In this document: positions 38,501 through 51,291 of the stretch, one piece after another
Numbering within the stretch: position 1 is the first letter of the stretch
How the letters are laid out: every line of letters starts with the position of its first letter
Assembly (NCBI GenBank): GCA_035048485.1
Contig: CM068583.1
Location: 26,631,841-26,695,840, forward strand
Reading direction: 5' to 3'
Origin: Pteria penguin
Taxonomy: Eukaryota > Mollusca > Bivalvia > Pterioida > Pteriidae
Length of the DNA: 64,000 bases
Program-made: the position numbers and the translations under genes
The notes under the pieces: generated by a model
Told to the model about the DNA's origin: nothing
Database searches by the model: none
Seen by the model: only the letters and a program-made list of their open reading frames with translations

Positions 38501-41500
38501 ATTAACAGATAATAAAATAGTATGTATTCATTACTGTGTTGTTTTCTTCAGTATGAACAAATTTGAATTAAATGACTACAGATACTCCTCAAATGTATGC
38601 TGTGAAACATTTACCTTTAATAATTCATTTCAGCCAATACGACATCAAACAGTAACGAAGATACTCCTTTCTGGCAAGTCCGGTTAAATTTGGTGAGTAA
38701 GATTCATTATCCTATTAATTTTTGTATCGTCTGCTCAACATAGGTTCACGTAGAGATCCATTTGTTCGTCTGTCTGTCGGTCAGACTCTCAGTTGGTCAG
38801 CCCGTCAGTCTGAGTTCTGTTTAATTATTTTCTCATGCGACGCAAACATTTCTTGAAACGTCACATGTCAGTCATATTTATCGTTCTCGGTATTTTTGTT
38901 GGGAATAATAAGCTTGATAAATGAAAACCTTTAAATTTTGCAATATTCACACAAACTATATGTTATATTAAATAGTGAATACTAAGGTTTTATTAGTCAT
39001 CATCGTAAAACACAATGATGCAGAAAGAGCAGTGCTTAGTAATTATAATGTATCCTATCACAGACTGATAACATGTAGTTACAATTCGATCAGTTCAGAG
39101 CCTGTATAAATAAGTAGACGAGATGCTCGGCTCGGGACCAACAGGTCCCGGGTTCGACTCCATCGCTGGACAGACCCGTGCGCCATTGTAAAAATGGTGT
39201 CACAGTAGTCGTGACAAGTTGAAGATTCCTCACTGCTTCGTGTGGGTTCTTTGCACAGGTATAAATTTCTTGCCATTATTGAGGAGTAATATAAAACGAT
39301 AATCAATCATAATCTAATAGTTTATTTATACTGTGTTATTCAGACAAAATTTCATTTTCATCGTACATGTACAACTTTTGGTACAAGGCCATATTGGGTA
39401 CAAGATACCACTATGTTTCAATATTAATGATAGAAAAGGAGTCTAAACAGTTTTACAAGCATCATTAACACAAATCAAAGGGAATTCTGTCTATTTGTAC
39501 AATAATGAACAAGATGAGTACAGATCAATGATAGATAAAATGTAAAGAAAGATGAAGGAGTAGTTTTTAACTTTGCATTTGTGTAACTGTTTATTTAATA
39601 TGACATAATGTATGATTAGATGACAGGTTCACTTATGGTGGCAGCCGTATTTGAGATACTTCTAGGGGCCAGCGGTATACTCACCATTCTTTTGCGATTT
39701 ATTGGACCTCTGACTGTAGCTCCGACCATCATGTTAATGGGATTGGGAGTAGCCAAAACTGGATTTGACTTATCCGGAAAACAGTGGGGAATATCTATTG
39801 GGTTAAAATTTATCTTTTATTTCGCTCTTCAATCTATGATAATAACGACATATAAAAGTTTTCAAGTCAACATTATTTAAACTAAAGCGTAAATTTAGAT
39901 ATGCTTTTCATATTTAGATAGACTTATACAGTAAAGAAAATGGAACGAGATTTTGAAAGAAATTGCATTAGTTCGTTTTACATTCATAGGACTATGTGTT
40001 TAATTATCGTCCTCTCAGAGTGTATTCCCGTCTTTAAAGTCAGCAATCCTTATACCAAATGTTGTAACAAAGATGAAAACCAGAAAACTGATATTGTCTT
40101 CCATAAGATGTTTTCGGTAAGTTTCCAATTTAGTAGTATATCTTATGTACCCGTACGTTATTTATACATATGATAAAATTTCCACAGATGACTACACATA
40201 ATATATGACAACTGGAGACCGCGAGGGATAGATATCAATTTCTAAACCTTGTCAAATATTTTCTCTTTCGTTTTCTTTGTTTCCTTCTTTTTTCGTTTCT
40301 TTTCTTTTTCTTTCTGGTTCTTTTTTTGTGGTTTTCTTTCGTTTTCAAGTTGCATATCAGGAACACCATGATTACTCTGATGTATTCCGATTGAGAACTT
40401 ACCGCTTTGTCGCTGTGTCATGCAGCAACTGTGAGAAAAAGTTGATAAACTGTTATATAAGATATCAAATGATTATTTATTCATATTTATAAATTGTTAC
40501 ATTTTTTCCTGATTGTTCTCGATAGTATTTAGACATTTTACGAACACGGCATTTATTTTCGGGTATTCGTATCGCATTGCTGTATCAGTGCTTTGTTGGT
40601 TTGATTCATGTTTTATATCACACGAAAATATTTCACTTAAATGGTGACGACCAATGTTTCATGCATAGCACAAAAAGATTTATGCAATTGATCCTCTCGA
40701 AGCTTTTAAAAGATCTTTTATGTGTTATCTCAACCGTAACACGGGCCCTCCTTTTCACTGTTCATACACAAGCCTTTCGGTCACGTATCAAGCACCTAAA
40801 CGCTATCAGTTATGGCGGCACAATACTAATACTAGTATGAGGGATGTACATTTAGGAGCTCATACAAGTCATGTGCTGAGTGACACCTACCTAGTCGGTG
40901 CCGTATCTGCATTACAATCGAAAAAAAGTTGAGGTCTCTTGTTACGTGTTATGCTCCACATATCCGTGACGACTTTTCGGTTTAGTCGGATGTCTTCTCT
41001 CCCTTCTTAAAGGTGACGATATCAGTGCTGATCATGTGGTGTCTTTGTTATATTCTAACGATATCTGGAGCATTCCCTGAATCACCAGAACAATATGGTT
41101 ACTACGCCAGAACAGATGTACGAACCAAAGTTCTCGAAACATCACCTTGGGTTACAATTTATTATCCAGGTATATAACCATGCTTTTGTTAATTCTGAAG
41201 GTTTGATCATATACATGTTATGCAATTCCATCCATTCAATGTTCAATGAAACCATCCTCTCATTGAGCGCAATAAACTTCCACAAATATTAGACTGACAA
41301 AATGGAAGTTTCTTTTTAAAATGATCCTTAGATATTACTAACTATTATATCATTTAGAAAATTAGTTTAAATTTTACAGACTATATAAAATCATTATGAA
41401 TGAATAACTGGTGAACGAATGAACACTTGGCTGCTAAAATGCTTTATTCAGAAATTACCACATACTGTTGTATTTTAGTGTCATTGCTAGCACATGTAAA

Positions 41501-43339
41501 TTATATCAGTCATTAATATACCTAAAATGTTGGAAAAGAATGAGATAGTTATATGATTCATATCTTTTAATTAAGTGTTCTTTTTCGGATTTCGATTATT
41601 TTATAAGTTTTCAAGTTCTATGTATTTTGATCTTATACAAATTGATATTTTACAGGAAAATTTGGAGCACCTTCGTTTGATCATGCACTTCTAGCAGCTC
41701 TTCTCGCTGGTGTTATCACGTCAGTGATAGAGTCAATAGGAGATTATTACACATGCGCAAGAATTGCTGGTGCCTTACCACCGCCTCCATCTGCTATTAA
41801 CAGAGGTAAATGTGCAGTGAAAGAATGAAACGTCAGGTTCAGTTTTTGAAGCGTTTTCGTTTTTTGTTGTTTGAAATCTAGTACATGGTTATTGCATCAC
41901 GTAACTTTTTCTGACATTCATAGGATATTCAAATGATAAAGAAGTTGATAAAACCTGATCTTTAAAGTATTTCGAATGAATAGATTGAAGAATACCTTTA
42001 TTAAGTAATGGTTTATCTTTAACCACCTTTATGCATACCCTACTTCTATTTATCTTAACAAGATCAACCTGTAGTTAAAGGCCTTTGACAAGGAAAATAG
42101 GGAGGGGGAAATCACACGGCAAACCTAAATATTACAAAATGATTTACTACCAAATTAAGAACATACAGTGACACATTTTTAACGATTCACACGGTGTAAG
42201 TAATTCAGGGAATGTGTTTCCCCGTTGAAGAATAGATATAAATAACTAAGAATGAGAATGTGCATGATAGATGAAATATTATGATATAGCAAACGGGTAT
42301 TAATTTCTAATTGATTTGCATCAATTTAAAATTATGTATAAGAGGTCATCTATTAGAATTATTTGCCCTAAATGCGTTAATTGAAATTAAATGTATATTC
42401 AAAGTGTTACTTATATGCTTACTTACTTAATTTATATGTCACTCACTACTGGGATGTGTAGCCTTGTCGGCATGAAGAGACATTTTGTTGTCGAAATGCG
42501 CATTTAGTCCAATCTATATATTCCTTCGCCAGAGATGAATAATTGATTCACTTCTCTTACTGCTGTTTACTCCTTATAGGCATCTTATTAGAGGGTCTTG
42601 ACTGTATATTTTCGGCAGCGGTGGGCTCGGGATTCGGTGTCACATCATGTAGTCAGAATATTGGCGTTATAAGCCTCACAAAGGTAATCACCATATAGTA
42701 AATACTAAGAGATGTTCATTATATTGTACAGGGAGCATATATTGACATTGTATTTATGCCTACTTCTTAGTAGCGCGACCCAGATAGCGCAAGAAATTAA
42801 TGCAATGCATTTCGCTAGAGGTACACATTTTTTATGAAATTCGTGGGCATCTATTTTTTGGCCTGTCTGTCTGTGGGAAAAATACTGTTAACCTTCGCCA
42901 TAACTTTTAAACCGTAAGAGATAGAGGCTTCATATTTGGCACGCATACTCCACTAATTACGCCCTTTCAAATTACTCCAAGGTCATTGACATGGAGACAT
43001 TGACCGTAACATTTGACCTACATTTTAAAATTTACTTTATTTGTCATAACCTTTGAATCGTGAGAGATAGATACCTCATGAATACTCAGTTAATAAAGCG
43101 ATTTCAAATTACATCAAGTCATTGATCTCTTGACCTTTTCTGTGATCTTTGACCTACATTTCAAAATTTGCCTACTATTTGTTGCCATCGGGGGCGTTCA
43201 TGTTTCACAAACGCATCTTGTTCATGTCTATTTTCGGTGTGTTCGGAAAAAGACCGACCAGTGTACCTGATAAAGGGAATATAAATTCCAAAGACACTGG
43301 CTTCCTACTCCCCTTATAAATAAATAAATAAATAAATAA

Positions 43340-43413
<74 letters not shown>

Positions 43414-46400
43414 ATATATAATATAATATAATATAATATAATATAATATATATATATATTAAAAAAGAAGAGGGGAATGAGGGGAAAGCATTTATTTGCA
43501 CTGAAAGAAAAATATCATATGTTCTATAGTTGTTATAACTACTAGGCCGGTGTCACTGCTGGTGGACTGATAGTCCCCGAGGGCATCATGTCTAGTTTTC
43601 AGTGCTTTTGTACTGACCTGAAATATATACTTCAAATTTTCAGTCATCAAATTACGTAAATCACTTTAAAACTAAGGAGTATCTACCTCGTGCATAGCTC
43701 TGTCCTTAGATAGATTCTTTGGTTCACTTTTCGGTCAATTTTGCTACAAGTTTGCCCTTCATATTTTTATTTATTTTGAGATTTCCAATCATTCGGTCAC
43801 GAGCATCACTGAAAGGAAAAAGAGGAGTTACCGGCTCAGTTATGTGGCAGAAGTCACCATGGAGCTATACAATACATGAATATAAATAATATATAGAACA
43901 TTTAACACATTACAAAAACATTTGATTGTAGTGCAATTACGATACCGACTTAGGACGGTCATTTAATTTGACAAAAGCCAAACAAATGGTGTGGTTAACC
44001 GGTTTACGGGCCCACCTTCCCACTCACCGTAACAGCAGAACAATCAAAAGACGTACATTTAAAAATTTATAAATAATCCTCCATGTAAAGAACAAGGGTC
44101 AACAGGTATCGCATATTGAGAGGTCATAAAATATAAACACGTAAGGTATTGTAAAACACATAATGGTATAAAAATATATGCGACATCAACATGATAAACC
44201 GTGCTCTGCCAGTAGAAAGCGAGCTAAGACCCTAGATCTGTAGGAGTCCCGACTAACAGTCAGAGGGGACGAGGTTCAGGACTATGTCTCCTCTGAAAGA
44301 GGTTTGGACAAGGCCCGTCATATAGTCCCCACCGCCCTGTTAGTCAGCGTGCAACGTTCAAGTAAAAGTCTGCATAAGGCTGTAGAGGGGCCAAATACAA
44401 GACCTATAGTCTTTTTGATGATCTCAATATCATATTGTCTATTTAGGAGACGTTTGACTATTTTATTACATGATAAAATAACGTTATCGGAGCCTTTTAC
44501 TTTCCTTAGTTTATATACGAGATCACCGTAAAAATTAGGATGGGAAATTCTATTGGATACATACTGTTGAAAAGAAATATTTCCAAATTTAGATAGAAGT
44601 TCTGAATAAGATCTGAAGAATTTGCCGAATGTTTTTCTTAGCTTGTGATATTTGTAACCCTGAGTTAAAAGTTTAGTAGTAATTTGTAAATTTCGTTTAT
44701 GAAAGTCCAAAACATCGGTGCAGCCTCTGACAAATCGAACTAATTGAGATATATAGATACCATACGATGGGAATCGAGGGACATCGCCATCCAAGTAAGG
44801 GAAATTTACAATAGGAAATCCAAAATCCTCACGTTTATCATAAATATTAGTATATATTAGGTTGTTGATAATTTTGATGTTTAAATCTAAGAAAGGTGTA
44901 GATTTATCTCAAGTATTAGCTTTATTCAATGTGAGCTCTGGTGGATATATTTCTGATATAAATTGTTCGAATTCAGGGTTGTCGATCACCAAAATGTCAT
45001 CCAGATATCTGCAAGTATTATTAAATTTGTCAATGAGGTCAAAACGTTTTGATTTTTGAATAGAAACCATAAAATCCCTCTCATAACAATAAAGAAATAA
45101 ATCTGCTATCAGAGGCGCGCAGTTAGTACCCATAGGAATCCCAACTATTTGTTGATATATCTTGCCATCAAATTGCACAAAAATATTATTCATGAGAAAA
45201 TCTAGTGCTTTACATAATTCCTTGCAAGTCCAGTATTTATATGAAGTATATTGTTTGTTGGAAAAGAATCCAGAGTTATTGGAAGTACATATGTATGTTT
45301 TAGATTCTCTGTGAAAACACCATTGTATAAGAGACATCAACTTGCTTTTAATCAAATCATGAGGCAGAGATGTATAAAGTGTAGAAAAATCAAATGTAGA
45401 AATTTGAGTCGCTTTGAAATTTAGCGAAAGAAGTTTGTCTATAACTTCATGAGAATTTTTAATCGACCAAAAGTAATTGATGTTAGTATTATGAAATGCG
45501 ACATCACAATATTTGATAATATGATCTTTTATAGCAGTTAGAGCAGACGTAATATGTTTCGATAGTACCGTAGTAGAGCAGTGGCTAGAATTAGATATGA
45601 AACGTGATTTATATGGACTTTTGTGTAGTTTTGGGAGCCAATACATGGTTGGTAGATCAGATTTATCAGTTTTAATTTTGAAGTCGGACATGGTCATGAG
45701 GTGATCGTGCAAGGTGCTCTCTTTTGAGGTAGGGCTTTCCACATATGTATGAGTGGAGTTTAATTCGTTTTTAAGTACTTCAATATAATATAGTTTTCAA
45801 ACAACTATTATGTTATTACCTGCTTTATCAGCGGGAACAAAGACATATTTAGCATGTAAGTCAGCTATCTTCTTTTTAATAGAATTTGTCGTCAATGTAT
45901 TAGACTGTTGAAATAAATGCGGATTTTCCGTAAAGTTCTTAATACGGATATCGACAATTCTTAAAATCTCGAATTTCCAATCATTAAGAGCATGAACCTT
46001 TACCTGTTCTTTTTTACACCAACGTTTACAAGAGAGACATAATTTGTCGAAATGCGCATATGGTGCACAAAATTAAAAGGTATATATGTTCTATAGTTAT
46101 TAAAATGCAAAAAGTAGAAAAGCTTTAGGCCCCGATATTCGTGATGTTACAGGTAGGGAGTCGACGTGTTGTGCTGATGGCGGGGTTGATCATGATGCTG
46201 ATGGCGTGTTTTAGTAAATTCAGCGCTTTCATTGTTACTATCCCCGATCCCATTATAGGAGCTGCCTTTATCGTCTTATTTGGTGAGTAAATGTAAGACA
46301 TAAATGATCACTTTATTGTAGATAACCGAATATATGAAACAAGTAATAAGTATAAGACGAATAAGTACATTATAAGATACACATTTACATTGCATTTCGT

Positions 46401-49400
46401 TATTTTCATTTATACTTTCGATTGAATATAACACTTTCTTATAATTTTTCATACTTTTTGATACTTACTTAAACTCCTTGTGGTAAGGTATCCAGGGAGG
46501 CCACTGTAGTCTTGTGAGTAGAGCAGTGACATTGCTTTAATTACTTTCGTATCTTAATTTTTTGTCTTTTCCACTTCACTGTATAATAGGTAAAATATTC
46601 TCCCGTTGAAATTTTGACTAGTGTGTTATGAAATCTTAGTTATGCTGGTAGCTGAATCTATTTTTAAAGTTAGTCTGTGGTCATATTCTGTATACAAAGT
46701 TGAATATTTATTCTGCTCTCCTTATGTTTTTGAGGCGTTCATGGCAGTTGTGGCAAACAGGGCATTTACTTATACTGGATACCTGTTCTTGTGTTTTATT
46801 TCAATAGGTTAACAAAAGTCCACTACGTTGAGTTGCTGTGAATGCGGAAGTGGCATTTCACATATGTGTTACACTTATTCCTCTTGTTTTTGGGGCAATG
46901 ATAGAGGGTTTGACCAGCTTAACTACACATTTACTCGTACTGGACGCCTTCTCTTATACCCAGGGTTCCAGGATTGTCCATCATGTACCTTGTTGTAAGT
47001 GTCACAGTGACATATCTATTACATTGAATAGTTATCATAGACACGAATGATTATTATTACAATGTCTTAAGTCTATAAATCACACAGGCTTAATTTCACA
47101 ATATTGTGCTTTTGGATATTAATCTATCAGCTCAATGCTAATAAGATACTTAGTTATAGAATAATGAAAAAATATTATAGTGCTACGTCTACGTGTTAAA
47201 GAATTTATAGTAAATTCTGGAATACTAAATGTTCTGCTTTGTTTTTTGGCCGTGATCCAGTGTCATGTGCATAGATATTACATAGTCATTTTTGTCTTCA
47301 GTTAGAGAAAAGCAGTATAAAACCAGGTTCCGGTAAGGGTCGGTACGTAAAAATTCGGCTTTGCCGACCAGGTTCTGCCACCATATATGTGAATATTTAC
47401 AGGGCGTAATATATAAAAGAAACGTTTTCCATTTATATCTCAGTAGCCAAGAGATAGGCGTTCCTGAATAATTAACATATATCTGGCCAATATTGTCAGA
47501 CAAATAGAAGTTTGCATATGCCTTTACCTTGTTCTAATTGATATAAACAGATATATGTTTTAGGTTTACTTGCTGCAGTGGGTGCCTCTAATTTACAGTA
47601 TGTAGACCTAAACTCATCCAGAAATATGGTAGTATTTGGAATGGCTTTGTTTATCGGTCTGTCGTCACCGGGATGGACAGAGAGTAACAACACCTTGTTT
47701 CAAGGAGGTACAAAGAGAATATGTGTGAAAAAAGTTTTGATATCTTATAAGTATGTACCGTTGTTTGACAAGTGACACCCTTAATGTATAACATTATCAT
47801 TTATTCTATGTTCATTGGTATTTGTGAACACCGCAGTGGAAAGTTTAGTGCACATTTCCATAACCAATGTCTATTTCAGCGATGTTCAAAGCTGAAACTC
47901 TGAAAATCTAATTATGAATATCTTAAGAGGAAACAAATTACTGATCGCTAAAGAACTAATCTAGAGAAAGCATTGTGGAAATATTCCTTAGTTTTTAAAA
48001 TAATTAACATTGTTTGTGATAGTAAATTTGAAGTATGCATCCAATTTTGAGTCTTAGTCCACATGACGATTAAATATAATCATTATCGTTTGATTAATGA
48101 CATGTATTATAATTTCCTCTTTTCTGATCATTGGTTTTGTGTGGTTTTCCTTTAAAAAACTTGACACTTCCATTGTATTATTGCGTTAACATTTTTCTAG
48201 GTAGTCGCGGTGTGAATCAAGTGATAGTAGCCTTGCTGAGTAACAGTATGTTTATGGCATGTTTCACGGCTCTGATCTTGGATAACATTATGCCAGGTAA
48301 ATTATGCATTACGTTACTATGGTTTAAATTTTTGTTTTAGGTAATATTCGCGGGATGTCTGGACATTTCATGTGGATACCAAGGGCCAGTTGTTCGAAAT
48401 TTTAGCCACTGTTTAAGTTAACCAATTGTTAATTTTCATCTGATCATATGATATGAGAAGTCCTTAAGTCATAGTCTTTATACTGATTTGTAACATGTGA
48501 GACAAGCTTGGTAATATGATTCAGATTTTTATACACAAATGTTAACCAGTGGTTAAAGTTTCGAACAACTGTCCCGAGAGGCCCAAAATGTGGGCTACGA
48601 TGTACCAGCTTCTACGGTACAGGTCGATTTTGTATTTATACTATCCTGGTAAAATAATGTACATGCTGATTGTATGTATGTATGTATGTATGTATGTATG
48701 TATGTATGTATAGGTGTGTGTGAGTGTGTGTGTAGGTGTGTGTGTGTGTGTAAGTATGTATGTGCGTGCGTGCATGCGTTCGTGTGTATGTAATGTAAAG
48801 GTTTGTTTTGATATCATCTGTTCCTTATACATTATATATCATACGTTAAAATTTCTTTATTTTTTTTGCCCCCGCCATATATGGCCGGGGGCATATAGTG
48901 TTGCACCCTGTCATTCCGTCATTCCCTTATTCTGTCATTCCGTCATTCCGAAAGCTTGTCATCGCAACTCCTCCCAAACAGTTCATCAGAATTTCACCAA
49001 ACTTCACATGTAGGTAGGGCAGCATATGTAGATGTGCATAAAGGGAAGCAACTCCGCTCAGAATGTTTTTCAAGAGTTATGGGATTTTGAAATTAGAAAA
49101 TATGCATTGCATATGACTGAACTTTAAAATATTAATTCTGTGGCAATTATATTTCACTACCTTAGCTGCCAGCGGGGGCATCTGTGTCGCACCGACACAT
49201 TAAAATTCTAATTTTTTTTTGTTTCGGTAGGAACAGACGACGAGAGGGGTATTCTGTCATGGCGTCAAATCGAAGAATCGCATGATGAAGGAGCATTAAC
49301 ATTGAAGACATATGACCTTCCGTTTGGGATGTCGTATATTCGGAAATGGCAATGGACTACATATATCCCATTTTCGCCTAGCTTTAATGGATTAGGTCAA

Positions 49401-49475
49401 TGCTGTAAATTTCATAGACGGTCCCATGATGTAACCGGAGATAATGTTATTGGTAAAGAAGAAATGTCCCTCTAA
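35585..49475 (+). CDS. SLC23A: SLC23 family transporter (nucleobase:cation symporter-2 / ascorbate transporter), 14 exons
   Basis: SLC23/NAT proteins are polytopic plasma-membrane symporters for ascorbate or nucleobases. Exons: 35585-35719, 37029-37145, 37470-37627, 37911-38014, 38634-38692, 39620-39801, 39990-40116, 41013-41169, 41656-41805, 42580-42683, 46153-46282, 47564-47707, 48201-48296, 49231-49475. All junctions are GT/AG and in phase, giving 635 aa (vertebrate members about 600-650). Visible: the QH pair of TM1 (84-85); a sequon-rich external loop (about 165-185); the TM8 E-x3-D pair in ESIGDYY (372-376); PPPPSAINRG; the NAT signature QNIGVISLTK (422-431); and LNSSRN. Position 1 of the signature is Q, whereas I recall P in vertebrate ascorbate carriers, so the substrate is open. 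A downstream ATG at 37032 could give a shorter N-terminus. The family member number is not resolved. Confidence 0.96.
36230..36281. repeat. (CAC)n(CAA)n microsatellite
   Basis: A pure trinucleotide run shifts from CAC to CAA. It lies in SLC23A intron 1. Confidence 0.95.
38217..38400 (+). mobile_element. tRNA-derived SINE (family 1)
   Basis: The head has an A-box-like tggtgtagtggttgagcg and a B-box ggttcgattcc with flanking stem cccggg / cccggg. An unrelated body follows, so it is a SINE and not a tRNA gene. It lies in SLC23A intron 4. The right boundary is approximate. Confidence 0.7.
39100..39312 (+). mobile_element. tRNA-derived SINE (family 2), decayed copy
   Basis: It has 'gatgctcggctcgg' and 'gggttcgactcc', then 'tccctcactgcttcg' (with one change), 'gtgggt' and a 'taaaacgataatcaat' tail. 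The same order occurs at 60808-61085, which is the better copy. It lies in SLC23A intron 5. Confidence 0.75.
42463..42530. repeat. Short repeat fragment with 'gtcgaaatgcgcat'
   Basis: The segment 'gagacattttgttgtcgaaa' plus 'tgcgcatttag' resembles 46030-46070 at the 5' end of the Penelope-like element. It may be a fragment of the same or a partner repeat. Confidence 0.4.
42830..43215 (+). repeat. Interspersed repeat copy 2 ('ttaaccttcgccataa' family)
   Basis: Matches 14440-14765 in order and orientation, with 'catatttggcacgcatactc' and 'ccctttcaaattac'. It lies in SLC23A intron 10 and ends 'ggggcgttcatgtttcacaa'. Confidence 0.75.
43317..43460. repeat. (AAAT)n(TA)n compound microsatellite
   Basis: About seven AAAT units are followed by a long TA run and then a TATAA-type variant. 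It gives a spurious IYIYIY open frame on the minus strand. Confidence 0.95.
43541..43822 (+). repeat. Interspersed repeat with 'ggactgatagtccccgaggg' core
   Basis: The block starting near 'gtcactgctggtggactgat' and ending 'gagcatcactgaaa' resembles a repeat I recall from bivalve genomes. No second full copy is present here to prove it. Confidence 0.4.
43924..46085 (-). mobile_element. Penelope-like retroelement in SLC23A intron 10
   Basis: A reverse-transcriptase element lies antisense to the host gene. The 3' end (low coordinates) has a noncoding tail of about 390 bp beginning at 'gtgcaattacgataccgact'. A second, truncated copy at 52208-52725 shares this tail, which fixes the 3' boundary near 43924. 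The 5' boundary is only approximate. The coding part is described separately. Confidence 0.75.
44318..46080 (-). pseudogene. Penelope-like reverse transcriptase, lightly decayed
   Basis: Read 3' to 5' on the plus strand, the frame shows an N-terminal HFDKLCLSCKRWCKK block, FVPADKAGNNIIVV, then PKLHKSPYKSRFI, FDFSTLYTSLPH, GIPMGTNCAPLIADLF and the catalytic YLDDIL. A helical thumb-like region with RFVRGCTDVLDF and TQGYKYHKLRK follows. Two lesions interrupt it: a frameshift near 45795-45805 after NNIIVV, and one in-frame TGA at 44906-44908. Otherwise it stays open for about 580 codons. No GIY-YIG endonuclease domain is visible before the stop at 44318. The RT motifs and thumb fit Penelope-like elements best; an LTR or LINE RT looks less likely. 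Confidence 0.75.
46700..47050 (+). repeat. Diverged interspersed repeat related to 53255-53830
   Basis: Shares 'ttacacttattcc', 'gagggtttgac' and 'cagggttccaggattgtcca' / 'caggggtccgtgaatgtcca'-type segments with the region around 53470-53760. It lies in SLC23A intron 11. Confidence 0.45.
48383..48575. mobile_element. Palindromic MITE-like element
   Basis: The left end gggccagttgttcgaaattt and right end 'aaagtttcgaacaactgtcc' are inverted. The arms extend through 'agccactg' / 'cagtggtt' and 'gttaacc'. It lies in SLC23A intron 13. Confidence 0.75.
48671..48790. repeat. (TATG)n(TG)n microsatellite
   Basis: TATG tetranucleotides run into TG-rich sequence with TGCG variants. It lies in SLC23A intron 13. 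Confidence 0.93.
48866..49200. repeat. Interspersed repeat with 'gccgggggcatatagtgttg' start
   Basis: It begins 'cccccgccatatatggccgg' and ends 'gccagcgggggcatctgtgt'. A run of 'gtcattccgtcattcc' lies inside. Similar GGGGGCAT-bounded repeats are common in bivalves, from memory. It lies just before the last SLC23A exon. Confidence 0.5.
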
Positions 49476-49500
49476 ATAAAAGGAAGATCATTGTAATAAA
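49475..49500 (+). promoter_or_regulatory. Candidate SLC23A polyadenylation signals
   Basis: AATAAA occurs at 49475-49480, overlapping the stop codon, and again at 49495-49500. A very short 3'UTR is possible but unproven. Confidence 0.35.
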
Positions 49501-49704
49501 GTTAGAAAGAGGAACAGGTCATTTCAATCGTTAGTACAACTTCAGCATTGATGTATCTCTATGTATACCGTATGCTTACCTCAACTGAATATTGTAAGGC
49601 GAATGTAAATAGAGTGAAATGAAGGAAACGTGTGTCACATTGATGTCAATAAACATAGTACCTTCGAGCATACATTGTTATTGTATTTAAATGAGTTTAC
49701 TGCA

Positions 49705-49820
<116 letters not shown>

Positions 49821-50644
49821 ACGCATCGAATTTCTGTATTAAAGTGAAGTGCGTGTGATATGTTTCTTAAGGAATAGCCCAAGTTAAACTGAATTACCTT
49901 AAATTGTGTGTAAAGTACTATGTTTATATATTGTATAAAATTAAATTCGCATGTAACAATTTGTTCATATATTTTTCTTAGTACTTTTGAAATACTAGTA
50001 TCATAAATAATTATTGTAACTCGGACAAACAGACAGACAGAAATTTCAAGTTTCCTTTTTACTTTGAATCGTTAAGTGACTCTGCGGAGAGCAAAACTCC
50101 AAACAAATATAATGAAATATTTTTTGTCATCTGTGTACTCTGCCATACAGGAGGGTCTTGATGCTTCTCGGCATTTGGTCTCGCCTTTATGCATTTATTT
50201 CCAGAATTCCATGAGTGATTGTCGTGGTTCAGTGTTGAGAATGTCAAAGTGATATGTAGCACAAGTCATTTCTCGGTGTACAGTATTATGTAACCCCAGT
50301 GATTGTCATGAATATATCAGGATTACATGAGTCTTATTATGGTGGTCAATATTATCTTGATAAAGCTGTATGGAGAAAATTAGCATATCTATTTATAGGC
50401 AGATAAACCATCGACATTCACTGTTTATTGAAAGAAACATACTTTCCTATCTACAGTACTTAAACTTTTTAAATAATCATTGAAAACAACATCACTTGTA
50501 GGTCATAAAGTTATTCGATTGCTGAAACGTAATCATATATGAGAAAAATCAATTTGAATCGATGAAACAATAATGAATTTCGATTATTGGAATTGTGTAT
50601 TCAGTCCTACATCAAGAAATGTTTTCCCATTAAACATGATGTAA

Positions 50645-50790
50645 GGGGCCTTATGCCAGACATGCTGCTTTTTGTTAGGAGTTTCATTATGACATGAGTG
50701 CTAGCATAGTGACATCAGAGTAAAATGACGCCAAATTTTATCGTATCGTATTATCGTATGTCTGACATGGAATAAAATATAAGATCAATA
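50645..50790. mobile_element. MITE-like element, copy 2 ('gccagacatg' family)
   Basis: Inverse orientation of the copy at 32191-32336. Both share 'gctagcatagtgacatcaga' (or its complement), the atgccagacatg arms and an outer 'agatcaatag'. The copies are about 18 kb apart and have diverged. Confidence 0.7.
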
Positions 50791-51291
50791 GTAAAAAGAT
50801 CTATTGATTGACTACTGACATATACATTAACCGTCCTAAATCTTTATCGCAACTGCACTTTAATTGAAAATTTCTGTGATGCTCTTATGGGTTTTTCTTG
50901 TCATATTATTACATTATTAACAGTGCATTTCCATGGTGATTTCTGTCTTTATTTTGTTCTACTGGTCATAATTAATCTATATTGAGACATAACCTACCTT
51001 CATTCCAATATATTCTTTTATTTTTGGAATGATTTTAAATTATAAAGAAGGAAACAGAAGAGGATTTTACTAACGTACATGTAATTGAAACTGGAAGCAT
51101 TTAAATAATAATGTTGACATGAATGTTTCCATAAGTACTTATGTATACCTCAGTATCAGTGAGGGTATTTAATGGTCGTGTTTTAATATCGACTTATACG
51201 TTCATTCCTTTTTAAGTATAACAGTAAACAGTACAAAGAAAGGGTTCTTACGCTGTGAATTATTAAAATAGTGTCTGCAATGTGAACGAAG

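Noticed and set aside
43205..43501. 98-codon minus-strand frame rich in IY
   Set aside because: A translation of the TA microsatellite.
46621..47050. Two short plus-strand frames that could be SLC23A exons
   Set aside because: Phase and homology already join exon 46153-46282 directly to 47564-47707. The frames fall in a repeat shared with 53255-53830.
48880..49013. Frame with repeated His/Ser/Val/Ile-Pro units
   Set aside because: Translation of 'gtcattccgtcattcc' repeats inside an interspersed repeat.
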